DNA of 32,500 nt from Actinidia chinensis (lineage: Eukaryota; Streptophyta; Magnoliopsida; Ericales; Actinidiaceae): contig VIGQ01000033.1 in assembly GCA_009663005.1 (NCBI GenBank), positions 1-32,500 of the forward strand, written 5' to 3'. The first letter of the stretch is position 1. Each line of letters opens with the position of its first letter. This document shows positions 1 through 9,701 of this stretch, one piece after another. The notes under the pieces were generated by a model. The model ran no database searches and had not been told where the DNA came from. It was given only the letters and a program-made list of their open reading frames with translations. A program made the translations under genes and the position numbers.

Positions 1-74
1 GATTTCATAATTTTTTTAAGCAATTAATTTTTATTTTTGATAGTTTAGTCTTTTAATTAGAATAAATATTTAAA

Positions 75-290
75 AAAAAATTGTTTAAATGTCGGTACGG
101 GCCAAGGCCAAAGCCTGGCCCCGGCTTTGGGCTCATTTTTTTAGGCCCGTAAACAGGACTGGAGTCTCATCTTTTGGCTAGGAAGGGCTCGCTTAGCACG
201 TTGTGATAGTTAAAGCCCATCAAGTTTCGGCCCAATCCGACCCAACTCGAGCAAAAAACGGACTAAAAGGATACGACATGTCCCATAACA
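75..290. repeat. GC-rich patch with repeated GGCC words, possible transposon end
   Basis: Within a strongly AT-rich flank, this stretch is rich in short words such as GGGCC, GGCCCC and GGCCCGT. Subterminal patches of this kind are common in plant hAT-like elements, but no partner inverted repeat or target duplication is visible and the window starts too close to the left. It may be one end of an element that continues outside the window. Confidence 0.2.
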
Positions 291-299
291 CCTTACCAA

Positions 300-1590
300 A
301 GAGCTGTTAATAAAAGAATTATTTACAAAGCGAACATAAAGACTATGAACATAATATGTGAGGGGGGTGTGGAAATAGCAAAATTGACATAGATATTAGT
401 GGTGACCTAGACAAGCTATTTTCGAAGGTTGATCTACAGATAGAGGGTCTTACAAGACAAAAATAGTGCGGAAAAATTATAAAGAGTTGTCATAAACTCT
501 CCGATGGCTTAAAACTAGGGACTGAAAAATAAAAGATCCTCCGGAGAGAAAGCAAAAGAGAAGTTCTTAACTCTGGTCACGAAGATAGAAATCAAGAGAG
601 AAATACTACTTTGCATACGTGAGAGAGAATGTCTGCCACTTTTATGGGCAGCTCGATGGTGTCAAGACGCGCCAGTTATCATATATTTTATCCTCCAACA
701 ATAGGCGTCAGATGGAGATATATCTAATAAAAAAAAAGTTACCTCAAGATATGTTTTAAATCACAAAAATGTTAAGAGTGACCATAATAAAATAGTAATT
801 GTATGCCCATGGGCACTACATAAAAAAAAAGATCACCTATTAGGCGTTCAAGTTTTACAATCCGAAAAAAAGATAAGATAAAAGTCAATGAAAGCTATAT
901 TAACCATTGTATATACGAAAAGGATATATTGACTATAAAATGAGAAAAATTAAAAACTATAATAATTAAAAAAAAATTATTAGTTGGGGATAAATGATGG
1001 GAAAGAAAAAATGTATTTTAGTTTTTTTTGTGTGGGTCCCACTAAAAATAATTTAATGAGTTAAAAAAATACTTAAAGTTCAAAGTTATTGTTGTCCATT
1101 GGATCAGAACATATGTGAGGCCACACATTTGAAAAGAAAGAATTATTTTTTTGAAAAGAAAAAAAATTTCTCAAGTAAAAATTTCAATCGTTAGATTAAT
1201 TCAAATAAACTTCAACAATAATAAAAAATAAATTTTGAAATTAAAAAATATATGTGTTTTATAATACAGACTATTAAAGATTTCATAAGAATATGTTAAA
1301 AGTCAGTTCTATTATCACTAGGTACAAAATCTAAGGAACTCTATGGTTGGGGAGTGGGGACCCAGTTGCATCATATGCGGAATCTGGTAACGCTTTTGTC
1401 AAATTTTGTCATCTCCTGAAGGACTGTACAAACTACCTTAAGTAGAAGCAATCAATTCTGTGTGTACGAATACTCCGACAAACAACTGATCATTATGGAA
1501 AAGTGAATTCACCACTATATATATCACCTCTCGATAATTCAAAATAACAATGACATCTCTCGAAATTATAAAAATGATAATTTATGTTTG
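300..1590. other. AT-rich spacer, no gene seen
   Basis: This stretch has many A and T runs, no ORF with recognisable content and no clear repeat structure. I see nothing that supports a gene here. Confidence 0.6.
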
Positions 1591-1597
1591 TGTGTTA

Positions 1598-2075
1598 AAC
1601 TGCCAAAAATACACTATTGGCTCTCTTATTTTAAAATTAATGTCACTCAATTAAAATAAAATAAAAATTCTCTATTTTTTTTTTAAAAAAAATAATAACA
1701 AAATTATTTTTTAACTATCTTTAGATTAGGAGCATTAAAAAGTAAATATTTAGATTAATTTTTTAAAATTTTTATCGATAACAAAATTATTTTTTAAGAT
1801 ATTTTTATCATAAAAAGGAAAAAATAAAAATAGTTAGATCAAATTCTTTTTAAAAAAAGTAAAAGATAATGTAAGTAAATATAGTAGTTTATAAATAATT
1901 GGTGTCTTGAGAAAAAAAAGTGAATATTTATTTATTTTAACAAAGTGATGTGAATTTTGTTTTGGAATCCCTAAATTAAATGGCAATATTTATTGAATTA
2001 CATAACTAACTCTAGGTGGAATTTTGACATTAATTTTAAAAGTAAGGGAGATCAATATTATTTTTTGGGTAAGTG
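1598..2075. repeat. Imperfect inverted repeat, possible MITE remnant
   Basis: The left arm (about 1598-1650) reads AAACTGCC...CTCTCTTATTTTAAAATTAATGTCA. The reverse complement of 2020-2075 reads closely the same, including an identical TTTTAAAATTAATGTCA core. The arms are separated by about 370 bases of AT-rich sequence. The layout is that of a small inverted-repeat transposon, but no clean target duplication was found at the ends, so the exact limits and family are unknown. Confidence 0.35.
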
Positions 2076-2440
2076 ACTGTATTTTTTAAAAATCTCAAGG
2101 AAAATTTATCCATTATAGAAAAGAAAACTTTTTAATGATAACCACACCTAAAAAATGTTGAAAATAATATAAATAATAAAATTTTCACTCTCTCTAATAG
2201 TTAAACTTTTATATCAGTTATTGGTTAACACTTTCACATGATAGTAAAACAGGTAATAAATCTTACGTTCAAACCCCACTACCTACTTAATTAAAATATT
2301 TACACGTGTTAAGCTGCTTATACGAAAAAGTAAGCTTACCCCAACTAGACAGCTAGAACTTATTTCAATAGCGGCACTGGGAGAAGAACGAAGAGATCAA
2401 CAGCGCGAAGGAGGAAGATCGGTTAGGACCTTATTAATAA

Positions 2441-2614
2441 TATTAGTCTTAACTTTCACTAACTCTCCCCGCATTCATCAACTCGATCTCCTACATTATT
2501 TGGTACTAAGGACAACTTTGACTTTTGTACTTGAAACTAGTGATTGTAGCGTTCAATTTGTTGTTGGCGATTAATCTGAAGAGCTTACAGGATGAATTAT
2601 TTGACCCCGTAACA
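2441..2614 (-). repeat. 3' LTR of the TRIM-like element
   Basis: In minus orientation it starts TGTTACGGGGTCAAATAATT, directly after the purine tract. It shares the words GGTCAA, TGTAAGC, TAATCGCCAA and GTACAAAAGTCAAA with the other LTR at 2677-2824. The far end near 2441 is set only by where the similarity fades. Confidence 0.55.
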
Positions 2615-2627
2615 ATCTCCCACCAAA
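2615..2627 (-). other. Polypurine tract of the TRIM-like element
   Basis: The minus strand reads TTTGGTGGGAGAT directly before the TG that opens the 3' LTR. A purine tract at this place primes plus-strand DNA synthesis in LTR elements. Confidence 0.55.
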
Positions 2628-2664
2628 GGAACAACGGCCTTGGTGACTCGAGCATGGACCTTAA

Positions 2665-2675
2665 CTCTGATACCA
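2665..2675 (-). other. Primer binding site, initiator tRNA-Met type
   Basis: The minus strand reads TGGTATCAGAG followed by T. This matches 11 of the 12 bases usually used by plant retrotransposons to pair with the 3' end of initiator tRNA-Met. It lies directly beside the 2677-2824 repeat, which fixes the orientation of the element as minus. Confidence 0.65.
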
Positions 2676-2676
2676 C

Positions 2677-2824
2677 TTAATAGTCCTAATTTTCACCAAC
2701 TTTCAAATCAATTGGTGCTAGGGATTGTTTTGACTTTTGTACTAACATATATGTCCGTGACGGTCAATTTATTGTTTGGCGATTAGTCCGCAAAGCTTAC
2801 AATGGTGAATGCCTTGACCAATAA
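2677..2824 (-). repeat. 5' LTR of the TRIM-like element
   Basis: It is the direct-repeat partner of 2441-2614, and in minus orientation it lies before the primer binding site. The canonical CA end is not visible (it reads ATTAAG before the binding site), so its inner border may have mutated. Confidence 0.5.
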
Positions 2825-2947
2825 AACCTAAACAGATAATATTCGCAATAACCACAGCAATAATTAATCATTTAGAGAAAAACAAATGCAACAACCATGA
2901 CTAAAATCATCAAAGATTAACATTACCATTCTACGACTAGAAATGAT

Positions 2948-3501
2948 CTAACTGCGGAAGGTGGGAGATTTGTAACGAAGAATTAAGAGAATCCGGTCTT
3001 CGACTTCAAGTGCCTTAGAGCGACAGTCCGAGCACACCCCCCCCTCTTCATGTTTTGTACCATGCTTGGTTCGCGGTCACCCACCGCGGCATATGAGAGG
3101 TGGTTCATCTTGAGTTGGAGTCAAAATGTTCCACACTTGAAAGGCGTCGGTCATGCACCGGAGGACAGTTACGGTGACAGCGAACCACCCATCCACGAAT
3201 AGGCACATGCACGTGTCGCTTATGGAGAGAGCGTAGAACAAGAGAGGGTCCACAAAGAGGCCGGTGGCCACACATGAGGTGAACACACGGTTCCACTCCT
3301 GAACCCAGGGGGCTTGAGGGTCCAAGACCCTCCCCAGTGACCACCCACATGGGTTGCCATGCTTGGTGTATATGGATTTGCACTCTTCGGAACGCTCTAA
3401 TTCCTCTTCTTGATCATCTTCTTCCTCTTCTTCCTCTTCTTCCTCTTCTTCCTCTTCCCGGTGTCGGGATAACCAAGTGAAACTTCTTGGTCACTTGCCA
3501 T
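2948..3501 (-). pseudogene. CNGC4: CNGC4-like cyclic nucleotide-gated channel, broken N-terminal fragment
   Basis: Plant cyclic nucleotide-gated channels are plasma-membrane cation (calcium) channels; CNGC4 acts in immune signalling. The minus strand starts at 3501 with MASDQEVSLG and continues with a long Glu tract (about 3404-3456, GAA/GAG repeats). Then come the family motifs LDPQAPWVQEWNRVF, GLFVDPLLFYALSIS (first membrane segment) and TCMCLFVDGWFAVTVTVLRC (second segment), MTDAFQVWN, LQLKM and ALRHLKSKTGF. The acidic N terminus favours CNGC4 over other members. It is broken by a frame change between the start and the Glu tract, a one-base shift between VWNI and LQLKM, and an in-frame stop after KSKTGFS, before a degraded LFVILP-like stretch. 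The pore, the remaining membrane segments and the cyclic-nucleotide domain are absent. Some breaks could be sequencing errors. Confidence 0.8.
3404..3456. repeat. Trinucleotide-like TTC/CTC repeat (Glu tract codons)
   Basis: Repeated TTCCTCTTC units on the plus strand encode the acidic run of the channel fragment on the minus strand. Such tracts slip easily, which may account for the frame change beside it. Confidence 0.7.
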
Positions 3502-3579
3502 GTTTGATTAGCTTTCGAGTGGGAGAGAGGCTTAGAGTTGGTATTGGGGAGGTGAGGAAGGGGAATATATGCACGGATT
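3471..3579 (-). repeat. Tandem copy 1 of the channel 5' region (proximal)
   Basis: A 109-base unit is repeated directly next to itself. This copy holds, in minus orientation, the presumed 5' UTR and the start codon at 3501-3499 that leads into the channel fragment. It differs from copy 2 at about ten positions. Confidence 0.85.
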
Positions 3580-3610
3580 AACCAAGTGAAACTTCTTGGT
3601 CACTTGCCAT
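3578..3610 (-). other. Ten-codon upstream ORF made by the duplication
   Basis: The minus strand reads MASDQEVSLG then TAA, the same ten residues that open the channel fragment. The stop arises exactly at the junction of the two tandem copies. If the region were transcribed from above 3610, ribosomes would meet this start first, which would be expected to lower use of the start at 3501. Confidence 0.6.
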
Positions 3611-3689
3611 GTTTGATTAGCTTTCGCGTGAGAGAGAGGCTTCGCGTTGGAATTGGGGACGGGTGAGGAATGGAATATATGCACGGATT
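3580..3689 (-). repeat. Tandem copy 2 of the channel 5' region (distal)
   Basis: This 110-base unit is nearly the same as 3471-3579 and lies upstream of it in the sense of the gene. It repeats the start codon at 3610-3608 and the first codons. Because the copy is cut after codon 10, the reading frame ends at once. Confidence 0.85.
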
Positions 3690-4550
3690 TTGAGGGATTG
3701 GATGAGACATATGTTCAAACAAAAACCAATAATTGGAGAGCTAACTGACAATGTAGTCTAAATTACCAGATTCCCCCTTGATTAAGATGAGGTGTGTGCG
3801 CGCCTTCTTTTTCTCAGAAAAAAAAAACATTTAAATGAACATTACCATCTATTTTGACAGTAGTCTATATGGATGCTGTTATTTTCTTTTGTGTTTGGCA
3901 AAACACACACTAATGTAAATGTCCTTAAAAAATAGTGGACTCCAATGTTTTAGTGGTCGAAACAATAGGTAATTTATCTTTTTATAATTGGATGAACAAA
4001 GAAGATACCAGCCATAACTTGGGCTCAATTACTTGTGGAACCAACACTTGTGTTTGTTTATGCACCAATTGACTGCAATATTCTTTCACGTGATTTAACT
4101 TTTTAAGGTTCAAGATTTTTATATTTGGATAATTTTGATACATAATTGTATATGATACCAACTATATTATCTGAGGGTACTTGGACTCCGTGTGCGCACC
4201 GTAAGATTTAACTCTCTCTTCCAAGTTCCTTCCTACCGATTAAAGAAAAGAAAAGAAAAAAACCAAGTAGGGTAGTGTTTGGGCAATGGAAAGGACGAGG
4301 CCACAGAAGCTGCTCTTATCTAATCGCCATATAAGTTTGAACAACCCAGGTTCTGTGCAGCTTTCTCACTTTGTTTTTTATGTTATGTACTTTTTCATAT
4401 ATCTCACATGCTGTTCTCTCTCTCTCTCTCTCTCTCTAAATTAGTTGTTAGAGGCTAAAGCAATTCCTCGTCCATTTTATCAGCTATTGTACATATACAT
4501 ACGTAGGTATCGCTATGTATTAGAAATTTTGGAAGCATCCAATTTTAAAA
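3690..4550. other. AT-rich spacer with no supported gene
   Basis: No recognisable coding sequence was found. The only distinct feature is the CT microsatellite at 4415-4437. A short ATG-led stretch at 4286-4349 is listed among rejected items. Confidence 0.5.
4415..4437. repeat. (CT)n microsatellite
   Basis: An uninterrupted run of about eleven TC units. Confidence 0.9.
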
Positions 4551-4554
4551 CTAA

Positions 4555-5092
4555 GGGGAAAGTACCATAAGTAGAAAAAAAAATAAATATTGGCATTATT
4601 GATAAATTAATCATACAATTTTAATTATAACAAAATAAATCATGTAATTTCTTTTCGATCACAATTTAAACCTTCCGTTAAATTAGAGCTAACAAAGCCA
4701 AGTACAATTCCTAGGCCCAAACTGTTGTGGGACGATGTCATTTCACGTTTTCCCTTCTTTTAGCCCAATTCGACCAAATTAGGATTTATTGCAAGCATAA
4801 ATTGGGTAAGACAATACAATTTTTCTTTTTCTCCAACAACTTCCCTCACAACAAGCTCTCATTTGGTCACATTACGCATAAAAATGAGGAAGGTGTGGAA
4901 CGAGGTTGTCCCACAATATTCAAGACGGAAAATTAGAGTTGCTTTTCGTCAGACTTACCTAAACAGAAGCTCACATAGATTTTAAATTGTAGACCTGAAA
5001 AAACTACATAATTTATTTTACTACAATTGAAAAAACTATGAGTTTAATTTATTAGCAGGTCAAACTCTGATTTTTTTTTTTTGCACTTTCCC
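4555..5092. mobile_element. MULE-type MITE with long terminal inverted repeats
   Basis: The left end starts GGGGAAAGTACC and the right end is ...GGTGCACTTTCCC-like (TTGCACTTTCCC). Beyond these ends the arms keep pairing for roughly 130 bases, for example AAAATAAATCATGTAATTT against AAAATAAATTATGTAGTTT. The flanks TAAAACTAA (4546-4554) and TAAAATTAA (5093-5101) match at 8 of 9 bases. A 9-bp target duplication and long inverted repeats are the hallmarks of Mutator-like elements. The middle holds no transposase; the 69-residue ORF at 4727-4936 shows no recognisable content. It is a non-autonomous copy. Confidence 0.75.
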
Positions 5093-5101
5093 TAAAATTA
5101 A

Positions 5102-5521
5102 TTTGCAAATAAATGGTGTAACCTTTCGATTGTATATTTTTTTAATTGATAAGCCAACTCTAAATTATATAATCACACTTAGAGCAACACTGTTCATATA
5201 TTATTTTTTTATTTACATCAACCCTCTTTATTGGAAAAAACAATAAAAAAAAAGTAATTGATCTCGACTGATTGTCCCTCTTGTATTGTTTTGGTGTTAA
5301 TCTATAATATCAGATATCTTTATTTTTTTAATCGAAAAAAGATCTCCCACTATGGGCGGTTAAAATTACTTTGGAGTTAATCCAATAACTAAAATTTTAC
5401 GTAAGACGATTTTTTCTCCCCAAATCACTTGTGTTGTCAATAAGGTCAAGATTGTTTTTACCTAAAATTCGAAGGGCCTATATTTTGTTTCCACTGTGGT
5501 TAAGATTTTTTTCCCCCTTTT
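5102..5521. other. AT-rich spacer, nothing recognised
   Basis: It consists of low-complexity T and A runs without a coding frame or repeat pair that I can support. Confidence 0.5.
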
Positions 5522-5529
5522 GTTCTTAC

Positions 5530-6332
5530 TAGGGGTGTCCATGGTCCGGATTGGTCGCGATTCTAAGAAGAATTCAGTACCAATCCATGTTTTACGGTTC
5601 TGAACAATGAGAACCGAACCTAACCATTACAAGTATAGAACCAAATCAACACCGATCGGTGCTTAATTCAGTTCGTTCCTGTCTCGTTCCGTTCAATCCA
5701 ATTAACATTTTAAATATTTTTAAAAATATAAAATCCAAACAAAATTATTTATTTAAAATAAACCTAAAAAAATTAAAAAATTTTATTCATTAATCTTCAC
5801 AATCAGAACCAATTACGTATAAAATAGTTCATAAATTGACTCTTACATGCTTTACATCACCAAACCAACTCTATACTGCAATTAATAACTCATAAAAACT
5901 AGAATTCATAATGGATAATAACCAAAATGATACATGAAAAACTGAAAATTTATAATGGATAACAAAATAAAAATTAATTGATAAAATCTTGATAGAGAAA
6001 GAATATGAATGTTTTGATGGAAAATGGATAGAGTATCATAATATCCATGGAAGTACAAATATTTTTGTTGGATGAGAAAACTAAAGTATCACGTGTTAGG
6101 GTGAATTAATTGTTCTAGATAATACTGTATCCGCTTAATATATATTATATTATCTAATCGATTTCAGTTCGTTCGTTCGAATCACGATTTGAAAATAAAA
6201 CGATAACCGAACACTTTACGGTTCTTAATTTTTAAAACCAGAACCTAACCATTAAACCATAGAACCAACCAATACATCGTTCGGCTCGGTTCGGTTCGGT
6301 CACCGGTTCTCGATTTTTTTGGACCACCCCTA
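5530..6332. mobile_element. Non-autonomous hAT element
   Basis: The ends are inverted: TAGGGGTGTCC on the left and GGACCACCCCTA on the right. The flanks are a perfect 8-bp duplication, GTTCTTAC, at 5522-5529 and 6333-6340. An 8-bp target duplication with a TAGGGGTG end is typical of hAT superfamily elements. Inside, GAACC/GGTTC words are dense near both ends, and a stretch of about 70 bases near the left end (from 5593, ACGGTTCTGAAC...) recurs in direct orientation near the right end (from 6218). Such subterminal repeats are where hAT transposase binds. The 803-base element encodes no transposase, so it must have moved with help from an autonomous relative. Confidence 0.85.
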
Positions 6333-6340
6333 GTTCTTAC

Positions 6341-7085
6341 CACCCAGAAAAGGTCAATCCAAGGATAGTTGGAGAGTTGTACTGTGAACACTCTGGCCAT
6401 TAGATCTTTGGTGTTGAATCCATCCACCCTTAGATGCATTTCTTAGTGATGCAAAGTACTAGAAGCCTAAACCCAGGGATCTCAATCACCTCTAGTTCCA
6501 ATCGGCAAGAAGCTTCTTCGTCGTCTTGTTCCTCGAGCGACGTTGAAGCTAAGTCGTTGCTATTTGTCTTCTACGTTGATGCAGGCTTAGGAACCAAATT
6601 TATTTTTTGAAACTCTTTTTTAAAATCCATCTTTTTCTCTGTTTTACTCTGTTTTTTATTTTTGGTTCTGGGATAAATGTTGGGTAAATAATTTGCATCT
6701 CTTCGCCCATATTTAATTTTCGTCATTTTGTTACTGATTGTTAGGACTTTTTGTATGGTGATAGAAGTTTTTGCCATTTAAAAGTGTCATTTTAGTTGTT
6801 GCATTCGAAATTTTGGGCACACCATGAAAATCAAAAAGCTTACTTCCCATCTTACATGGCGCAACCACAAACAAAATAATTTCTTATAAAAAAAATTAAC
6901 ACAAAAAAGACTCAATAGTCCATTCCAAATCTTTTAGCCACAAGTCGAGGCATTTATGATCACTTACCCAACTTTAGCTTTAGGAAAAATGCCCGGTTCC
7001 ATTTTTAATTCTTACTTACATAAAAACATGGTAGTGGTTGAATCTTCCTTGAATTTACTTTTACATGGTCACTGTTTATCGTACT
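6341..7085. other. Spacer without a supported gene
   Basis: It is mixed-composition sequence between the hAT element and the LTR that opens at 7086. A serine-rich 58-codon frame at 6434-6610 is not distinctive enough to call and is listed under rejected items. Confidence 0.4.
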
Positions 7086-7325
7086 TGTGGTGGTAGAAAT
7101 TCGGATGAGCAAGCCAACAGTCAGAATTGCTCCTTAAGCTCGGTATGACCTTTGGACAACCTGTGCCAAGAGAAAATGTTACTGGCCGGGGTGAGACCGC
7201 TACAAACCCATCCTCATTGGAGATCAGATTGAGGCGATCAAACTAGACAGAAGCACGCTAATAGATGTTAAGGCTCAGAGAGTGAGAGCAGTTTTTCATA
7301 TCTCCTTATGGTGGAGAGGGAACGG

Positions 7326-7335
7326 CCTTTTATAG
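7326..7335 (-). promoter_or_regulatory. TATA box of the Tat LTR
   Basis: The minus strand reads CTATAAAAGG, about 240 bases before the LTR end. This is the usual place for the promoter that makes the genomic RNA of an LTR retrotransposon. Confidence 0.6.
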
Positions 7336-7924
7336 ATGGAGAATGAGTAGTACCGTGCGAGAAAATCACGATGCGATCATCGGTAGCCTAGTATGGAAGG
7401 CGTGGCCGAGGATCTTAGAGTTAAAAAGGAGGAATGCCATATAAAGAATACACCGTGAACATATGAGACGTGATGAAGATGGAGTGTCAAGGTCATCTTC
7501 ACAACAGAGTGGATTGCCGAGGTGGAGAACCAGTGACGAGCTCATTGAGATTGGCAATGTGAGCACTAAAGGAAGGTAAGATCTACGTTGTTCATTCCTA
7601 CGGAGAATGGCGTGGTGAGCCTCATCGGAATTTGAAGGCGAATGAGGTCATTTGTGGAACTACAGTGATGACCAAGAATGGTTTGGCGAAAATTGGTCCT
7701 CGTATGGCAAGATGAAACACTTGGCATTGTCGAGTAGTAAATCACGTAATGTGGTTCGATGTCATGGCATCTAATGATGGCATGTCTTCAATGGGCGAAC
7801 ACATGGATGAGCGTATCAATGGCGGAATGACATTTCGGTAGGAACGGCGGTTATGACTTCGGTACTTAAAACGTCGCGTGATCCTGGCCACTGAAGCAAA
7901 TAGATCTCAGCCCTTGGCTCTTTC

Positions 7925-7932
7925 TATAAATA
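7925..7932 (+). promoter_or_regulatory. TATA box facing the antisense gene
   Basis: TATAAATA on the plus strand lies about 245 bases before the ATG at 8171 of the extra gene and points toward it. It falls within the right end of the LTR as drawn, so the LTR may drive transcription both ways. Confidence 0.5.
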
Positions 7933-7952
7933 AGGAGCTTCACAACTTTGCA

Positions 7953-7969
7953 CTCTTCTTGCTTTCGCT
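7953..7969 (-). other. Candidate polypurine tract of the Tat element
   Basis: The minus strand reads AGCGAAAGCAAGAAGAG directly before the TG that would open the 3' LTR. It is chosen by position and composition only. Confidence 0.35.
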
Positions 7970-8170
7970 GTCAAATTACTGCCCTTGCTCCGGCGTTCAC
8001 CTCGCCCTTATCACCTCATGATCGATACCTCGCTCTTAATTTAGTAAGCATCAACTACTTGATTTGTTTCCAATTTTTGAGTCTTTAGTTTATGTCTAGT
8101 AAAGCTGATGTAGGGACTTAGAAATTCATTGCCCTCCTGGATATTCGACCACCTAGGAGAGAGCTCATAC

Positions 8171-8693
8171 ATGGCAGATGAGGTTACCCAACTTCGTTCC
8201 TCCCCTAGTGAAGATCCTCTTAGTCCCGATGGTAGCCTTTTGGCTAATCTCCCATTCGATTGAGAGGGAGACTAACACTATGACTCACGATGAGTTGGAC
8301 CACCCTAGAGAGTCATGTTCTTTTTCATTTAGCATTTAGATCGGGCTTCTTGAGGTGAACGAGACCATAGTGTCTACTCGCCCAAGCGAGATGGCCTTTT
8401 ACAAGATCCCACCTTTCATGCAGTCTTTGTCTCCCACTCCATCCATTATTATGAGGATCCCTGTACTTCTAAACATCTATGTATGGCGAATTACGTAGTA
8501 GTGCTGTCGTGATATCACAATCTCCCCCTCTCCCTCAACCATTCAGGAGTTTATTCACCCTATAAAAGATGGAGCCTAGACTTTTTGGGCTTACTTCATG
8601 GCTAGGTCAAAGAAACCTACTTCAGGGATATCAGCAACATCAAATTGGTGGGATGGTAGAATTTTCAGTCCCCAGCTATAGTGCATCGTATAA
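8171..8693 (+). pseudogene. Extra antisense gene of the Tat element, part 1 (gypsy-type transposase-like domain)
   Basis: The plus strand starts MADEVTQLRSSPSEDPLSP at 8171. After several stops and frame changes, recognisable pieces follow: RPSEMAFYKIPPF at about 8380-8415, and MARSKKPTSGISATSNWWDG with RIFSP at about 8598-8675. The ARSKK...TSN.WW pattern is that of the plant family called putative gypsy-type transposon (PF04195, Transposase_28), seen in extra ORFs of Tat elements. The function of the family is unknown. The gene is cut at 8694 by a copia-like LTR and resumes at about 15808. At least three stops lie in this part, so it is dead. Confidence 0.65.
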
Positions 8694-9701
8694 TGCCAAA
8701 AAATCTGATCTAAATTAGGCAGAGACTAATCTACGTGTCAGAATCATACCTTCTGGTTGTGATTTCGATGTATTAGCCGCTCGATCACAACCTGAAGCAT
8801 TTTGTTGTATTCGTCACATAAGCCTTACTCTAGAAAGAATGGGCTCTCAGCTACTAGAGTTTTTATACTCTCACCAAAGTGAATCTCAGAATACCTCATA
8901 ATCCTATCTGCTAATTAGTCGTGTATTAAATGCTACAACAAAGACTAAAGTATAATAAGATAGACTTCCTACACAAAAAAGGAGCCTAATCCAACCAAGA
9001 TTAATTCTTAATTTATGTGAATTATAATTAAGCCACAAAATAATTATAATTGCACTCCTTGTCATACTAAGAATTTTAATTTGAGCTTTTTTTTATAATT
9101 AATACTCACTTTCTCTCTGCATTAAGATGACAGATATCCGTATATTAAATTAAATTACATACAATAAATTTAATAGACTTTTAATTCCTTAAAACTGTTT
9201 CCTTAACTTATTTTGATATGTCGCATTCATAATCCACTTGCGGGTTGATATAATCAAAACTTATAAACTTTCTCAAGGGGTAATTATAAATCCTATACCG
9301 CGCTGTGGGTTTGATCAATAATTAATATTCACCATCTCACAATGTTATTGTCCAACCTCACTGATTATTGACCCTAAAAAATTTACTCTTTTGTGAAGTC
9401 AAACCAATAAATAATTAAATGCCGTGTCTATTTATTATATTAGTATTAAGAGTATAAGCACTCATAATAAACATGAATATTAATTCTTTTATTATAGTCT
9501 ATAGAAAATATTTGGATGCTCAACATGTCATATCAATACATACAAAATATACTAGTGTAAGAGTTGGAACTACACTGTTTATCATAGTCCCTGCGATCTA
9601 TTAAAAACCTTTTACTATAGTTTTCTACTAAGGGTGTATCTAGTTTTTGTCTAGACTGTTACCGATAGCTTATATTCCATAATAACCAAGGAGTTGATCT
9701 T

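Larger units (their letters stand above)
2441..2824 (-). mobile_element. Terminal-repeat retrotransposon in miniature (TRIM-like)
   Basis: Two direct repeats of about 150-175 bases flank only about 60 bases. Read on the minus strand, the order is LTR, primer binding site (TGGTATCAGAG), a short spacer, a purine-rich tract (TTTGGTGGGAGAT), then a second LTR starting TGTTACGGGG. That is the layout of an LTR retrotransposon reduced to its ends. It has no coding capacity and would depend on enzymes of other elements. The two LTRs have diverged clearly, so the insertion is old. A 5-bp target duplication was not confirmed, so the outer limits are uncertain by some 10 bases. Confidence 0.6.
7086..7952 (-). 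repeat. 3' LTR of the Tat element
   Basis: In minus orientation a TATA signal (CTATAAAAGG, 7326-7335) is followed by a leader with ACTGCTCTCACTCTCTGAGCC-like text, and the unit ends TTTCTACCACCACA at 7086. The right border is placed at 7952 because TG then opens the LTR (TGCAAAGTTG on the minus strand) directly after a purine-rich tract. No second copy of this LTR is in the window, so the borders rest on signals only; 7086 is better supported than 7952. Confidence 0.55.

Noticed and set aside
2441..2824. Possible Cassandra-type TRIM with 5S rRNA promoter
   Set aside because: No 5S rRNA-like boxes are visible in the LTRs.
4286..4349. ATG-led stretch (MERTRPQKLLLSNRH...) ending in CAG/GTTCTG, possible first exon
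   Set aside because: The donor is not typical, no second exon can be tied to it, and the protein is not recognised.
4727..4936. 69-residue frame inside the MULE-type MITE
   Set aside because: It shows no motif and lies in the non-coding core of an inverted-repeat element; a chance frame.
6434..6610. 58-codon serine-rich frame (SITSSSNRQEASSSSCSSSD)
   Set aside because: Its composition is gene-like, but it is short, unmatched, and has no clear splice sites or promoter. It could be an exon of the same lost gene as 4286-4349; nothing in the sequence proves it.
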